From positions 248,001 through 312,000 of the forward strand of contig NZ_QNRE01000004.1 of the NCBI RefSeq assembly GCF_003315035.1: a DNA stretch of 64,000 nt, written 5' to 3'. How positions within the stretch are numbered: position 1 is the stretch's first letter; the number at the start of each line of letters is the position of its first letter. The notes below the pieces were generated by a model that was given only the letters and a program-made list of their open reading frames with translations, did no database searches and was not told the DNA's origin. Made by a program: the position numbers and the translations under genes. Of the stretch, positions 17,263-27,848 are shown piece by piece. This DNA is from Nocardia puris. Its GTDB lineage: Bacteria; Actinomycetota; Actinomycetes; Mycobacteriales; Mycobacteriaceae.

Positions 17263-18834
17263 CTAGGAGCCGTGGTCCTTGCGCAGTTGCACCTTCACCA
17301 CTTTGCCGCTGGCGTTGCGCGGCAGTTCCGGCACGAGCACCAGATCCTTCGGATGCTTGTAGCGGGCCAGGCTCTCGTTCAGGTACGGCTCGAGCTCCGC
17401 GAGCGTGAGGTCGCCCTCGGGATCGGCGAGCGCGACCACGGCCACCGGAACCTCGCCCCACTTCTCGTGCGCGCGGCCGATCACCGCGGCCTCGCGGATC
17501 TTCGGGTGCGCGAACAGGACGTTCTCCACCTCGGCGCAGTAGATGTTCTCGCCGCCGGAGATGATCATGTCCTTCTTGCGGTCCACCACCCAGACGAAGC
17601 CCTCCTCGTCCTGGCGCACCAGATCGCCGGAGTGGAACCAGCCGCCGGCGAACGATTCGGCGGTGGCCTCGGGCTTGTTCCAGTAGCCCTGCATGAGAGT
17701 CGGTCCGCGATAGACGATTTCACCGATCTCGCCGGGCGCCACGTCGTTCATCCCGTCGTCCACCACGCGAGCCTGGATCGTCGGGACGACCTTGCCCACC
17801 GAGCCCAGTTTGCGCAGCGCGTCCTTGCCCTCGAGCACGCAGGTGATGGGCGACATCTCGGTCTGGCCGAACACCGCGACGTTCTGCGCGTCGGGGAAGC
17901 AGTCGGCCATCGCGCGCAGCACCGTGTCGGAGGCGGGCGCGGCGCCCCAGCTCAGCATCCGCAGCGCCAGATCCCGCTGCTTGACGGTGGGTTCGGCGCA
18001 GATGAGCTGCCACTGCGCGGGCACGCAGAAGGCGGTGGTGGCGCGCTCGGCCTCCACCGCGTCGAGGAACTCGGTGGCGTCGAAGGCGCCCAGCGGATGC
18101 AGCACGGTCTTGCCGCCGAGCTGGAAATACGGTGCGAGACTGCCCAATCCGGCGATGTGGAACAGCGGCGAGGTACAGAAGCCGATGGAGTCGGGGCCGA
18201 TGTCCATGGCGCGGATGCAGGTCAGCGCCTGGGCGTTCATGTTCGCGTAGGAGAGCACGGCGCCCTTCGGGCTGCCCGTGGTGCCCGAGGTGTACATGAT
18301 CAGGGCGGGCGTGTCCTCGGGGATGTCGAGCGGCGTGTGCGGTGCGCCGTCCTCAGCGAGGGCGTCCTCGTAGGCGACCACGTCCTCGGCCGACTGGCCG
18401 CCGATCACCACACAGGTGGCCAGCGCGGGCGACTGCGCGCGGACGGCGGCGGCCAGCGGTTGCAGCGGGGCGTCGGTGACGAGGGTCGTCGCGCCGCTGT
18501 CGGCGGCGATGTAGGCGATCTCGGGCGGGGTGAGCCGGAAGTTGACCGGCACCGCGATCGCGCCGAGGGCGTTGATGCCGAACACGGCTTCCAGGTATTC
18601 GGGGTGATTCAGCGCGAGGATCAGCACCCGGTCGCCGAAGCCGACGCCGCGGCGGGCCAGGGCGTCGGCGAAGCGCTGGGAGCGCTCGTGCAGTTGCCGC
18701 CACGTGGTGTCGGCGCCGCGGAAGCGCAGGGCCACCGCGTCGGGGCGCATGAGCGCGTGGGTGGCGATCTGGTTGTTCCAGTGGTTGCGCCGGGACCTGA
18801 TGGGCTCGTCGAGCGCCTGCGCGCCGGTGGTCAT
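17263..18834 (-). CDS. Long-chain acyl-CoA synthetase (AMP-binding, FadD-like)
   Basis: A 523-aa ANL-superfamily enzyme that activates a carboxylic acid with ATP and loads it on CoA. Motifs in order: P-loop YTSGTTGSPKGAVL at about residues 180-193, VFGQTEMSP (A5-like), WFHSGDLVRQDEEGFVWVVDRKKDMIISGGENIY (hinge and A8, read in segments), and the C-terminal catalytic Lys in NASGKVVK. No FAAL-specific insertion is seen, so CoA is the expected acceptor. ATG 18834 has AGGAG eight bases upstream. It is divergent from the nitronate monooxygenase gene at 19170, with a relatively AT-rich region between them. Confidence 0.92.
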   Translation of the reverse strand: MTTGAQALDEPIRSRRNHWNNQIATHALMRPDAVALRFRGADTTWRQLHERSQRFADALARRGVGFGDRVLILALNHPEYLEAVFGINALGAIAVPVNFRLTPPEIAYIAADSGATTLVTDAPLQPLAAAVRAQSPALATCVVIGGQSAEDVVAYEDALAEDGAPHTPLDIPEDTPALIMYTSGTTGSPKGAVLSYANMNAQALTCIRAMDIGPDSIGFCTSPLFHIAGLGSLAPYFQLGGKTVLHPLGAFDATEFLDAVEAERATTAFCVPAQWQLICAEPTVKQRDLALRMLSWGAAPASDTVLRAMADCFPDAQNVAVFGQTEMSPITCVLEGKDALRKLGSVGKVVPTIQARVVDDGMNDVAPGEIGEIVYRGPTLMQGYWNKPEATAESFAGGWFHSGDLVRQDEEGFVWVVDRKKDMIISGGENIYCAEVENVLFAHPKIREAAVIGRAHEKWGEVPVAVVALADPEGDLTLAELEPYLNESLARYKHPKDLVLVPELPRNASGKVVKVQLRKDHGS

Positions 18835-18930
18835 GCCGCCTACTCCTCTCGGGCCCGCCGCCGGGTCGACCACCGTGGTCGGCCGCGCATCGGAGCCTCG
18901 GAACGTGGGTGAGAATACCAACTAACTTAA

Positions 18931-18941
18931 TTGATCATCAA
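18931..18941. promoter_or_regulatory. Inverted repeat in the divergent fadD/NMO promoter region
   Basis: TTGATCATCAA is an inverted repeat with one central base, within an AT-rich stretch (18917-18941) that contrasts with the surrounding DNA. It lies about 97 bp upstream of the synthetase start and 230 bp before the NMO start. It could be a regulator site; no regulator gene is adjacent. Confidence 0.3.
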
Positions 18942-19157
18942 GGGATGCGGGGCAGAATGGCGGTTCAGGCCAGCTTCTCGGCTTCTTGGCCTGTCTACTC
19001 GTCTTTACCAGGTGATTTGCCGAACACTGTAGGCATTTCCGGCCACATCAGTTTGCTCGAATCTGTGAATCGTCGCTTACTTATGACTTGAGCACGGGAG
19101 GATTCCCGTGTCACCATCGGTGGCGTGCGGGCGGAGCAGAACGCCCGCGAGAGCTGA

Positions 19158-20139
<982 letters not shown>

Positions 20140-20141
<2 letters not shown>

Positions 20142-20162
20142 CCCCGGCCGGTCGCCGGGGTC
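20140..20162 (+). terminator. Hairpin overlapping the NMO stop codon
   Basis: GACCCCGGC (20140-20148) and GCCGGGGTC (20154-20162) form a perfect nine-bp stem with a five-base loop. It separates the NMO transcript from the polyketide operon. Confidence 0.65.
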
Positions 20163-20254
20163 GGCGGCAGGTCGTCGCTCGGCCGACACGCGAGGGTGTG
20201 CGGATGTGCTCGGCGTGTCGTGAAACCCTCAGTCGCCCAGCGGAAAACGGCCGC

Positions 20255-20282
20255 TTGCCGAGGCTCTCGGGTACGGCATAAT
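20255..20282 (+). promoter_or_regulatory. Candidate vegetative promoter of the ACP-PKS-FAAL operon
   Basis: A -35-like TTGCCG (20255-20260) and a -10-like CATAAT (20277-20282) are 16 bp apart, about 40 bp before the ACP start codon. Confidence 0.5.
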
Positions 20283-20322
20283 CGCGGGGGAACCGTGCCG
20301 GGGCGCGGGGAGGGAGGACGCG

Positions 20323-20601
20323 ATGCGGCCGAACGGGCGCGACGAGCACAGCGCGGGCGACGTCCGCGGGCGCCGGATCGTGCTCACCGAGGCCGCCGTC
20401 ACCGCCATCGCCGAGCTGCTCGGCGTCGACCCCGGCGACGTGTCCACCACCACGCCGTTCGCCGAACTCGGCCTGAGCTCGCTGCAACTGGCCCGGCTCA
20501 CCGCGCAGCTCGAGGACGCCATGGGCGTGGAAGTGTCGCTCGCGGCGCTCTACGACCACCCCGATATCGAACAACTGGCCGAGTTCCTCGCGATGCGATG
20601 A
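20323..20601 (+). CDS. Stand-alone acyl carrier protein
   Basis: A 92-aa carrier protein. The phosphopantetheine site is Ser53 in LGLSSLQLARL, and the flanking helices (VTAIAELLGVDPGDV, HPDIEQLAEFLAM) match the PP-binding fold. A 17-residue polar N-terminal extension precedes the domain. ATG 20323 has GGGAGGGAGGAC upstream. Its stop overlaps the PKS start as ATGA, so the two proteins are translationally coupled. It most likely receives a fatty acyl group from the FAAL encoded two genes downstream and hands it to the PKS. Confidence 0.92.
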   Translation: MRPNGRDEHSAGDVRGRRIVLTEAAVTAIAELLGVDPGDVSTTTPFAELGLSSLQLARLTAQLEDAMGVEVSLAALYDHPDIEQLAEFLAMR

Positions 20602-23600
20602 CCACCCCCGAACCCCCTCCAGTGGCCATCGTCGGGATGGCGTGCCGGGTGCCCGGCGCGGCGGGCCTCGACGCGTACTGGCGGCTGTTGCTCGACGGGC
20701 GCGATGCCACGGGCGACCCACCGCCGAACCGCCCGCTCACCCGCCGGGCGGGCTATCTCGACGATGTCGAGTGGTTCGATAACGAGTGGTTCGCCGTCTC
20801 GGCCCGCGAGGCCGCGGCCATGGACCCGCAGCAGCGACTCGCCATGGAAGTGGCGGTGGAGGCGGTGGACGACGCCGGAATCGGCTACCGCACCAAGGGT
20901 TCCGACGCGGCCGTGGTGTTCGGCGCGTGCGGCTACGACCACGGCATCGCCACGCTGAGCGGCGGCGAGCGGGACGCGCCGTACGCGGTGACCGGGTCGG
21001 CGCTGAGCATCATCGCCAACCGCCTCTCCTACGCCCTCGACCTGCACGGGCCGAGCCTGGTGGTGGACAGCGCGTGCTCGTCGTCGCTGGCGGCGGTGGA
21101 TCTGGCGCTGCGGCTGCTCGCCGACGGGACGGTGCCGTTCGCGCTGGTGGGCGGGGTGAACCTGACGTTGCTGCCGCACACCTCGGATTACTTGGCGCGC
21201 AGTGGATTCCTCGCTCCCGACGGGCGATGCAAACCCTTCGATGCGACCGCCGACGGATACACGCGCAGCGACGGGTGCGGTGTGATCGTGTTGCAGCGCA
21301 CGGAAGACGCTCAGCGCGAGGGGAACCGGATCTACGCCGAAATCCTCGGCGCCGCCGTCGGTTCGGACGGCCGGTCCAACGGGCTGTACGCGCCGAACGG
21401 GCGGGCACAGAGCCGCGCGGTGCTGGACGCCTGGTCGCGGGCCGGGCTGGAACCGGGCGCGGTGGGGTACCTCGAATGCCACGGCACGGGAACGTCTCTG
21501 GGCGACGCGGTGGAGGTCGGCGCGCTGGCGTCCGTGCTGCCGGAGGATTCGGGCGTGTGGATCGGGTCGGTGAAGTCCAATCTCGGGCACCTGGAAGCGG
21601 CGGCCGGGGTCGCCGGGCTCATCAAGACGGCGTTGTCGGTGTACCACGGCGTGATCGCGCCGACCATCCACTTCGAGACGCCCAACCCGCTGTTGAAGCT
21701 GGAGGAGCGCGGGTTGCGCGTTCCGACCGGCCCCGTCGACTGGAGCGCGGTGCCGCCCGAACTCCGGCTGGCGGGGGTGAGTTCGTTCGGGTTCGGCGGG
21801 ACGAACGCGCACGTCGTGTTGCGGGGGTACGCGGAGCGGGCGCTCGATCAGGAGGAGTCGCCGGTTGTCCTCGCCGTGACGGGGCGTGACGTGGGGGCGT
21901 TGCGGGAGAATGCGCGGGAGTTGGCGGCGCGGCTCGATCCGGTGCGCGTGGGGGTCGGGCGCGCCGACGAGCCCGATCCGGCGCGCAACCCCCTGTCGCC
22001 GCCCGCACGCGCGGCGCGAAGCGAACGGTCCCCGGCATTCGCACAGGCGTCGGGGGACGATCCACCAACGGCCTTGCGCTCCTTCGCGGTGGCGACCGCG
22101 CGGGTGATTCCGGAGAACGCGCGGGCGGCGGTGGTCGCCGGTTCCGCCGACGAGGCTGTATCGGGATTGCTTGCACTGGCGGAGGATTCGCCGTCGAACG
22201 CAGTGTTTGGGCCGGTCACCCGTCGGCGGCGCGGTGGGGTCTTGTTCCTCTTCTCAGGGCAAGGCGGGCAGCACGCGCGGATGGGTCGCGCGCTGGCGGC
22301 ACGGTATCCGGTGTTCGCGGGGGCGCTGGCGGAGGTATCCGATGCGATCGCGGCGCAGGGTGGGCCGCGAGTGTGGACGCCGCGCCGCGGGTTCGGGCTG
22401 GGCGCGGGGGCGGCGACCGAACAGGTGCAGCCAGCATTGTTCGCGTACCAAGTGGCGCTGGCCCGGCTGCTCGACTCGTGGGGCGTGCGGCCCGACGCTG
22501 TGGCCGGGCACAGTCTGGGTGAGGTCGCCGCGGCGGCGGTGAGCGGCGCGTTGAGCACGGCCGAGGCGGCGCGGGTGGCTGTGGTGCGCAGCCGGGTGCT
22601 GGCGCGTCTCGACGGGCGCGGGGCGATGGCCCTGCTGGAGTCGACGCCCGAGGAGGCCGATCGGCTGGTGGCGCCGATGCGTGAACACGTCGCGGTGGCG
22701 GCGGTGAACGGTCCACGGGCGGTCGTGGTTTCGGGGACGCCGCGCTATATCGACACGCTCGTGCGCCGGGCGAGCAGGCGGGGGTTGTTCGCGCGACGGA
22801 TCGCGGTCGATTTCGCGGCGCACAGCCCGCAGGTGGGGGAGGTGCTACCGGAACTCACGGCCGGGCTCGAAGGGTTGACGCCGGCGGCGCCCTGGGTGCC
22901 GGTCTACTCGACCGCGCGGCGCGGAGCGGTACTCGACTCGGCGGCCATGGATGCCGAGTACTGGGCCGACAACGTCTCCGGCACAGTCGAACTCGCGGCC
23001 GCGCTCGACAGTGCCGCCGCCGACGGGCTCGGGACCGTCCTCGAATTGTCGCCGCAGCCCGTCCTCACGCCCGCCGCGCGCGAGCACCCCGATTTCCGCG
23101 AGAGCGCCTACCCGGTCGCCGCCCGCACCGACGAGGCGGCAGCTCTCCTCGACTGCCTAGCGCACCTGTATATCGAAGGGCGAGCGGTGAACTGGGCCGT
23201 ACACGGCCGCTTCGACGGGCCCGCTGTCCGAAGGCATTGGCGGCGCCATCGTTTTCCCCTGCTCGGCATCGAGGAACCGGGCGCGCCGCACCTTCCCTAT
23301 CGCGCCGAACCACTGGATGACCATGTGGTGCAAGGCATTCCGACGGTGCCCGCCGTGCACTGGGTCCGCCGACTGCTGCACACCGCCCATCGCGGCGGCG
23401 CGGGCACTCTCGCGGACTTCTTCGTCCACGAGCGCACCGACCTCGCCGCGCTGCCGACAGTCGTCCATCGACTCGACGGTGCGAGCGTCCGCGCGGAAAC
23501 CACCGACGGTACGGTCCTGGCGGCCGCTCGCCCCGGTCCGTCGCCGACACCGGCCGATATCGTCGCGTGGATGCGCGCGGTCGACGCCAATCGCGCGGCC

Positions 23601-26069
23601 CGCCACCGGATGCGAGAAATTTCCGGCACCGACTTCTATGCGGCGCTGCACGATAGGGGCCTCGAGTACGGCCCACGGTTCCGGCCCCTGACGCACCTCT
23701 TCGCCACCACCGACGCCGCACTCGCCGACCTCGAGGCCGCCGAATTACACAGTGCCGCACCGCTGGACGGATGCTTGCACCTGCTCGCCGCAGCAGCCGG
23801 CGACCTTCCCGGCGACGCGCTCCCGCTTCCCATCGCGATGGACACCGCTTGGATCTCCACCGAACCGGGGCACACCCTGCACCAGGCCCACGCCATCCTG
23901 CGCACCCGCTCCCCGCACGGCGTCACCGCCGACGTGATCGGCACCGACCAGCACGGCGCGCCAGCGCTGGCGTTCCTCGGCGTCCAGGTGCGGTTCGTGG
24001 ACGGGGGGCGTATCGCGAAGCGCATCGAACGCCGCGATACGACATCGGGCACGGTGGCGTACCACGAGCCGGCAACGGGCACAGCACCACAATCCGGCAC
24101 GGCACGCAGCAAGGCGATACCCGGCACCGGACCACACACCGGCACCGCGCCAACCGCACCACCCATCGCCACCGCACCACGCCACGAGCGGACACCTGGC
24201 GCAGCGCCAGGCACCAGCACAGGACAGAGACCCGGACTGTCACCGAACGCGACGCCATACACCGGAACCGCACCACGCGCCGGGCTCGCACCAAACACGT
24301 CGCCACTCCTCGACATCACGCCGAGCGCCGCTGCCGCGCACGCCGACACCTCCCCGCAGGTTGGGGCGACACCGAGCACCACGCCGGAGGCGACACACCC
24401 GGCGAGCCCCTTCTACACCGAAGCGTGGACACCGGTACCAACCGACGCTGAGACTCAGCAGAGCACGCTCGTCGGGCACGGTCGCTCGGCACCCTCGGTG
24501 CCGAAACGTGGTCTGGTCGTGGGGGAATCGCGGCCGACGCGGGAGATCGCCCGTGCGCTCGAACGCACCTTACCCACGGAACGCCTTGCCCGGGATCCGG
24601 ATTCGGCGACTGCCGTCTTCGAATCGGTATTGCTGGGACGCCCCGCCTCCGAGCGCACCGCCCTGGTGGTCGTCTGGCCGGAGGAACAGGACGGTCGCAC
24701 ACCGGTGGCTCGGGTGCTGGAATTGCTGCAACGAGCGCGGGCCCGTCCCATCATCGAGTCGATCACCGTGGTGCTGCCCGAATCCGCGCTGCGCGGGGGC
24801 GTCGTGGCGCAGGGGATCGCCGGACTGACGCGCACCTTGCAGCTCGAGTCGGGCCGGCACGTGCGTCTGGTGTGGTCCGACGAGGACGCTCGGTCGACGG
24901 CGTTGCTCACCGAGCTGATCGTGCGCGGGAACGCACCGGCCGGGGAAGTGCGGTTGCGGGCGGGGACCTGTGCGGTGCGCAGGTTCGTGCCGGTGCCGCC
25001 GGATGCCGAGCCGATCGAGATCGACCCGGCGGGCACGTACGTCGTGACGGGTGGGCTCGGCGCGCTCGGCGCGGTCGCCGTGCGCTGGCTGCTCGACTCC
25101 GGGGCGCGAGACGTGGTGGTGTTCACCAGATCCCCACGCCCCGTGCCGCCGCTGCTCGATGGCTTCGAGGACCGCATGGTGGTGGTGCGCTGCGATGTCG
25201 CCGACCGCAGCGATCTGGACAACGCGCTCGAGGACATTCGTGAATGCGGTTCCACCCTGCGCGGCATCGTGCACGCGGCGGGCGCGCTGGAGGACGCCGC
25301 GTTCGACACCGTCGACGCCGGCCAGCTGGCTCGCATGTTCGCCCCCAAACCGGCCGCGGCCGCCGACCTGCTCGCGCTCACCGCCACCGATCCGCTCGAC
25401 TTCGTCTTCCTGTTCTCCTCCGCCACCGGCGCGTTCGGCGCGCCCGGCCAAGCCGCGTACGCCGCCGCGAACGCGGCCATGGACGCGATCGCCCACACCC
25501 CGCACAAGGGCGTGATCACCAGCATCGGCTGGGGCGCCTGGGCCTCGGGGCTGGCCGAAAGCGCGGGCGGGGCAACCCATCTGCGGCGCGCCGGGCTCAC
25601 TCCCTTCGACCCGGACCGGGGTTCCGCACTGCTCACCGAGGTTTCCCGCTACCGACTGCCCTACCTCCTCGCCCTGGATTACACGCCCACGGACGATTCC
25701 TCACCCGTGGCCGCACGACTGCGCGAAATGCTTTCTCCCACCGAGCCGCAACCCGTCGCTCCGATTCCTCCACAGCCGTCCACAGGAAACTCTCGGTCCG
25801 AGGCCGGTTCCGGCCGCCCCACCGGCGACGTCGCCGACGCCGTGCGCCGGGTGCTGGCCGCCACACTGGAGCTGACCAGCGAACGCATCGGCCCGGACGA
25901 CGATTTCAACGACCTGGGCCTCAGCTCACTGCTCGCCATCGAGGTGCGGCGGGGGTTGGAGGAGCGGCTCGGGATCGTGCTCTCGACGGCGGAGGTCTTC
26001 AAATATCCGACCGTCGCCGCGCTCGCGGCGGCGCTCACCGACCGGGTCGCCGCGCGCGACGAGCGGTGA
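20598..26069 (+). CDS. Single-module type I polyketide synthase, KS-AT-DH-KR-ACP
   Basis: An 1823-aa synthase. KS: Cys160 in DSACSSS, His295 in HGTGTS and His331 in KSNLGH, all intact. AT: FSGQGGQ, then Ser639 in GHSLGEV; the specificity box reads FAAH, closer to YASH-type than HAFH-type, so malonyl versus methylmalonyl is undecided. DH: HxxxGxxxxP with His909 and DxxxH with Asp1057, both intact. A Pro/Thr/Gly/Ala-rich linker spans about residues 1147-1272. KR: TGGLGALG near residue 1485 plus the Ser-Tyr-Asn region FLFSSATGAFGAPGQAAYAAAN. The C-terminal ACP has Ser1777 in LGLSSLLA. No ER and no thioesterase are present. The product of one cycle would be an alpha,beta-unsaturated thioester. 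The ATG overlaps the ACP stop. Confidence 0.93.
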   Translation: MTTPEPPPVAIVGMACRVPGAAGLDAYWRLLLDGRDATGDPPPNRPLTRRAGYLDDVEWFDNEWFAVSAREAAAMDPQQRLAMEVAVEAVDDAGIGYRTKGSDAAVVFGACGYDHGIATLSGGERDAPYAVTGSALSIIANRLSYALDLHGPSLVVDSACSSSLAAVDLALRLLADGTVPFALVGGVNLTLLPHTSDYLARSGFLAPDGRCKPFDATADGYTRSDGCGVIVLQRTEDAQREGNRIYAEILGAAVGSDGRSNGLYAPNGRAQSRAVLDAWSRAGLEPGAVGYLECHGTGTSLGDAVEVGALASVLPEDSGVWIGSVKSNLGHLEAAAGVAGLIKTALSVYHGVIAPTIHFETPNPLLKLEERGLRVPTGPVDWSAVPPELRLAGVSSFGFGGTNAHVVLRGYAERALDQEESPVVLAVTGRDVGALRENARELAARLDPVRVGVGRADEPDPARNPLSPPARAARSERSPAFAQASGDDPPTALRSFAVATARVIPENARAAVVAGSADEAVSGLLALAEDSPSNAVFGPVTRRRRGGVLFLFSGQGGQHARMGRALAARYPVFAGALAEVSDAIAAQGGPRVWTPRRGFGLGAGAATEQVQPALFAYQVALARLLDSWGVRPDAVAGHSLGEVAAAAVSGALSTAEAARVAVVRSRVLARLDGRGAMALLESTPEEADRLVAPMREHVAVAAVNGPRAVVVSGTPRYIDTLVRRASRRGLFARRIAVDFAAHSPQVGEVLPELTAGLEGLTPAAPWVPVYSTARRGAVLDSAAMDAEYWADNVSGTVELAAALDSAAADGLGTVLELSPQPVLTPAAREHPDFRESAYPVAARTDEAAALLDCLAHLYIEGRAVNWAVHGRFDGPAVRRHWRRHRFPLLGIEEPGAPHLPYRAEPLDDHVVQGIPTVPAVHWVRRLLHTAHRGGAGTLADFFVHERTDLAALPTVVHRLDGASVRAETTDGTVLAAARPGPSPTPADIVAWMRAVDANRAARHRMREISGTDFYAALHDRGLEYGPRFRPLTHLFATTDAALADLEAAELHSAAPLDGCLHLLAAAAGDLPGDALPLPIAMDTAWISTEPGHTLHQAHAILRTRSPHGVTADVIGTDQHGAPALAFLGVQVRFVDGGRIAKRIERRDTTSGTVAYHEPATGTAPQSGTARSKAIPGTGPHTGTAPTAPPIATAPRHERTPGAAPGTSTGQRPGLSPNATPYTGTAPRAGLAPNTSPLLDITPSAAAAHADTSPQVGATPSTTPEATHPASPFYTEAWTPVPTDAETQQSTLVGHGRSAPSVPKRGLVVGESRPTREIARALERTLPTERLARDPDSATAVFESVLLGRPASERTALVVVWPEEQDGRTPVARVLELLQRARARPIIESITVVLPESALRGGVVAQGIAGLTRTLQLESGRHVRLVWSDEDARSTALLTELIVRGNAPAGEVRLRAGTCAVRRFVPVPPDAEPIEIDPAGTYVVTGGLGALGAVAVRWLLDSGARDVVVFTRSPRPVPPLLDGFEDRMVVVRCDVADRSDLDNALEDIRECGSTLRGIVHAAGALEDAAFDTVDAGQLARMFAPKPAAAADLLALTATDPLDFVFLFSSATGAFGAPGQAAYAAANAAMDAIAHTPHKGVITSIGWGAWASGLAESAGGATHLRRAGLTPFDPDRGSALLTEVSRYRLPYLLALDYTPTDDSSPVAARLREMLSPTEPQPVAPIPPQPSTGNSRSEAGSGRPTGDVADAVRRVLAATLELTSERIGPDDDFNDLGLSSLLAIEVRRGLEERLGIVLSTAEVFKYPTVAALAAALTDRVAARDER

Positions 26070-26102
26070 GGTCGGCGCAGTGACGGAATGTGGTGAGGCG
26101 AC

Positions 26103-27848
26103 ATGACAGGATTCGGCGCGGTGCCCGGCGTGGCACGATCGGACACGCTGGCCGAGCGGGTGGCGGTGTGGGCAGGCACCCGGGCCGACGACGCGGCGTT
26201 CACCGAACTCGCCTATCGCGGAACGAAATGCGTGCCGACCACCCTCACGTACGGCCAATTGCATCGTGCGGCAGGCGAAGTCGCGCACCGGCTGCGGGTT
26301 GCGACCGCACCGGGTGATCGCGTCGCGATACTGACGGCGCACGGACTCGACTACGTGGTGGCATTCCTCGGCTGCCTGTACGCGAATCGCACCGCGGTGC
26401 CGCTCTTTCCGGTCTCGGGATCACGGAACACCGACCGGCTGGACGGCGTACTCGCCGACGCGGAACCGTCCGTGAGCCTGCTGTCGGCGGCGGACACGGT
26501 CACCGAACCGGCGATTGGCCGTGCGCTCGGCGAAATACTGCGACTACCCGATGATCTCACCCAGTCCACCACCACACCTGTGATCGATCCGATCGGGTCT
26601 TTTCCGGCTTACCTTCAATACACGTCCGGGTCCACCAAGGCGCCCGCCGGTGTGGAGGTCGGGCATGATCACCTCGCGGCGGCGCTCGGGCAGCTGTGGG
26701 GCGCGATCCCGGCGATCCGGGACCGGCCGATCGTCACCTGGCTGCCGTTCTTCCACGACATGGGCCTGGTGCTGGCGCTGTCCATGCCGCTCTACTCGTG
26801 TGTGCCCGGCGTGACGATGGCGCCCATGGATTTCGTCAAACGGCCGATCCGATGGTTGCGGGCCTGCTCGGACTACCGGGCTGGCGTGACAGGCAGCCCG
26901 AATTTCGGCTTGGCCCTGGCTATTTCGGCGACCACGCCCGAGGAGCGCGCCGGACTGGACCTCTCCGGGTTGGATGTCCTGTTCAACGGTGCCGAGCCGG
27001 TGCGCGCCGAGGTGCTGACCGAATTCACCGAGACCTTCGCGCCCAGCGGATTCCGGCACCACGCGCACACACCCGGCTACGGGCTCGCGGAAGCCACGCT
27101 CACGGTGACGGTTTCCGTCCAGGATGCCGAGCCCGTCACGAAGCGCTTCGATCGCGGCGCGCTCACCGAGGGCCGGGCCGTCGCGTCCGACGACGATTCC
27201 GTTCCGGCACTGCCGCTCGTCGGCTGTGGCGCGCCGGCGGGGCAGCACGTGGCCGTCGTCGATCCCGCCGACCGCACCGAAGTCGCGGCGGGGACCGTCG
27301 GCGAGATCTGGGTGTCGGGGCCGAACGTGTGCGGCGGCTACCACGCCAACCCGGCCGCCACGGTCGAGACGTTCGCCGCCACCCTCACCGGACGCACCGA
27401 AAGATGGTTGCGGACAGGCGATCTCGGCTTCTGGCACGACGGGCAGCTCTATGTGGCCGGGCGACTGAAGGATCTCATCGTCATCGACGGCCGCAACCAC
27501 TACCCCGCCGACATCGAATCCACGGTCGCCTCCGCCGCCCCCGAGATCCGGCCCGGCCACATCACCGCGTTCGGCACCGACGGCGGGCAGCGCGAAGACC
27601 TGGTCGTCATCGCCGAACTCGCCACCGACACGGCCGAATCCGCCGTGCTCACCGATATCGCCCGCCGCATCCGCGGCGCCGTCGCCACCGCCCACGAAGT
27701 CATGCCCGGCTCCGTCGTCCTGGTCGAACCCGGACGCATCCCCAAAACCTCCAGCGGGAAACTCCGCCGCACCGAATGCCGCAGGCTCTACAACAGCGGC
27801 ACGCTGCCGCGACTGCTCGCCGTGGGGAAGGTGCCACCCGCCGGGTGA
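26103..27848 (+). CDS. Fatty acyl-AMP ligase (FAAL, FadD32-like)
   Basis: A 581-aa ligase that forms acyl-AMP and transfers the acyl chain to a carrier protein. FAAL signs are clear: LQYTSGSTKAPAGVEVGH (about residues 170-187) has the Thr-Pro-Ala-Gly pattern of FAALs instead of the TGxPKG of CoA ligases, and the segments LPFFHDMGL, GYGLAEATLTV and GRLKDLIVIDGRNHYPADIE follow as in FadD32. It starts 33 bases after the PKS stop, in the same operon. The coupling of FAAL, ACP and PKS indicates lipid-primed polyketide synthesis, as in mycobacterial lipids. The acyl chain length cannot be read from sequence. Confidence 0.93.
   Translation: MTGFGAVPGVARSDTLAERVAVWAGTRADDAAFTELAYRGTKCVPTTLTYGQLHRAAGEVAHRLRVATAPGDRVAILTAHGLDYVVAFLGCLYANRTAVPLFPVSGSRNTDRLDGVLADAEPSVSLLSAADTVTEPAIGRALGEILRLPDDLTQSTTTPVIDPIGSFPAYLQYTSGSTKAPAGVEVGHDHLAAALGQLWGAIPAIRDRPIVTWLPFFHDMGLVLALSMPLYSCVPGVTMAPMDFVKRPIRWLRACSDYRAGVTGSPNFGLALAISATTPEERAGLDLSGLDVLFNGAEPVRAEVLTEFTETFAPSGFRHHAHTPGYGLAEATLTVTVSVQDAEPVTKRFDRGALTEGRAVASDDDSVPALPLVGCGAPAGQHVAVVDPADRTEVAAGTVGEIWVSGPNVCGGYHANPAATVETFAATLTGRTERWLRTGDLGFWHDGQLYVAGRLKDLIVIDGRNHYPADIESTVASAAPEIRPGHITAFGTDGGQREDLVVIAELATDTAESAVLTDIARRIRGAVATAHEVMPGSVVLVEPGRIPKTSSGKLRRTECRRLYNSGTLPRLLAVGKVPPAG

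Noticed and set aside
20323..27848. A complete siderophore or mycolate (Pks13/FadD32) locus
   Set aside because: The synthase lacks the Pks13 layout (no terminal thioesterase, and the ACP is not N-terminal in the PKS), and no NRPS or mycolate genes are adjacent.
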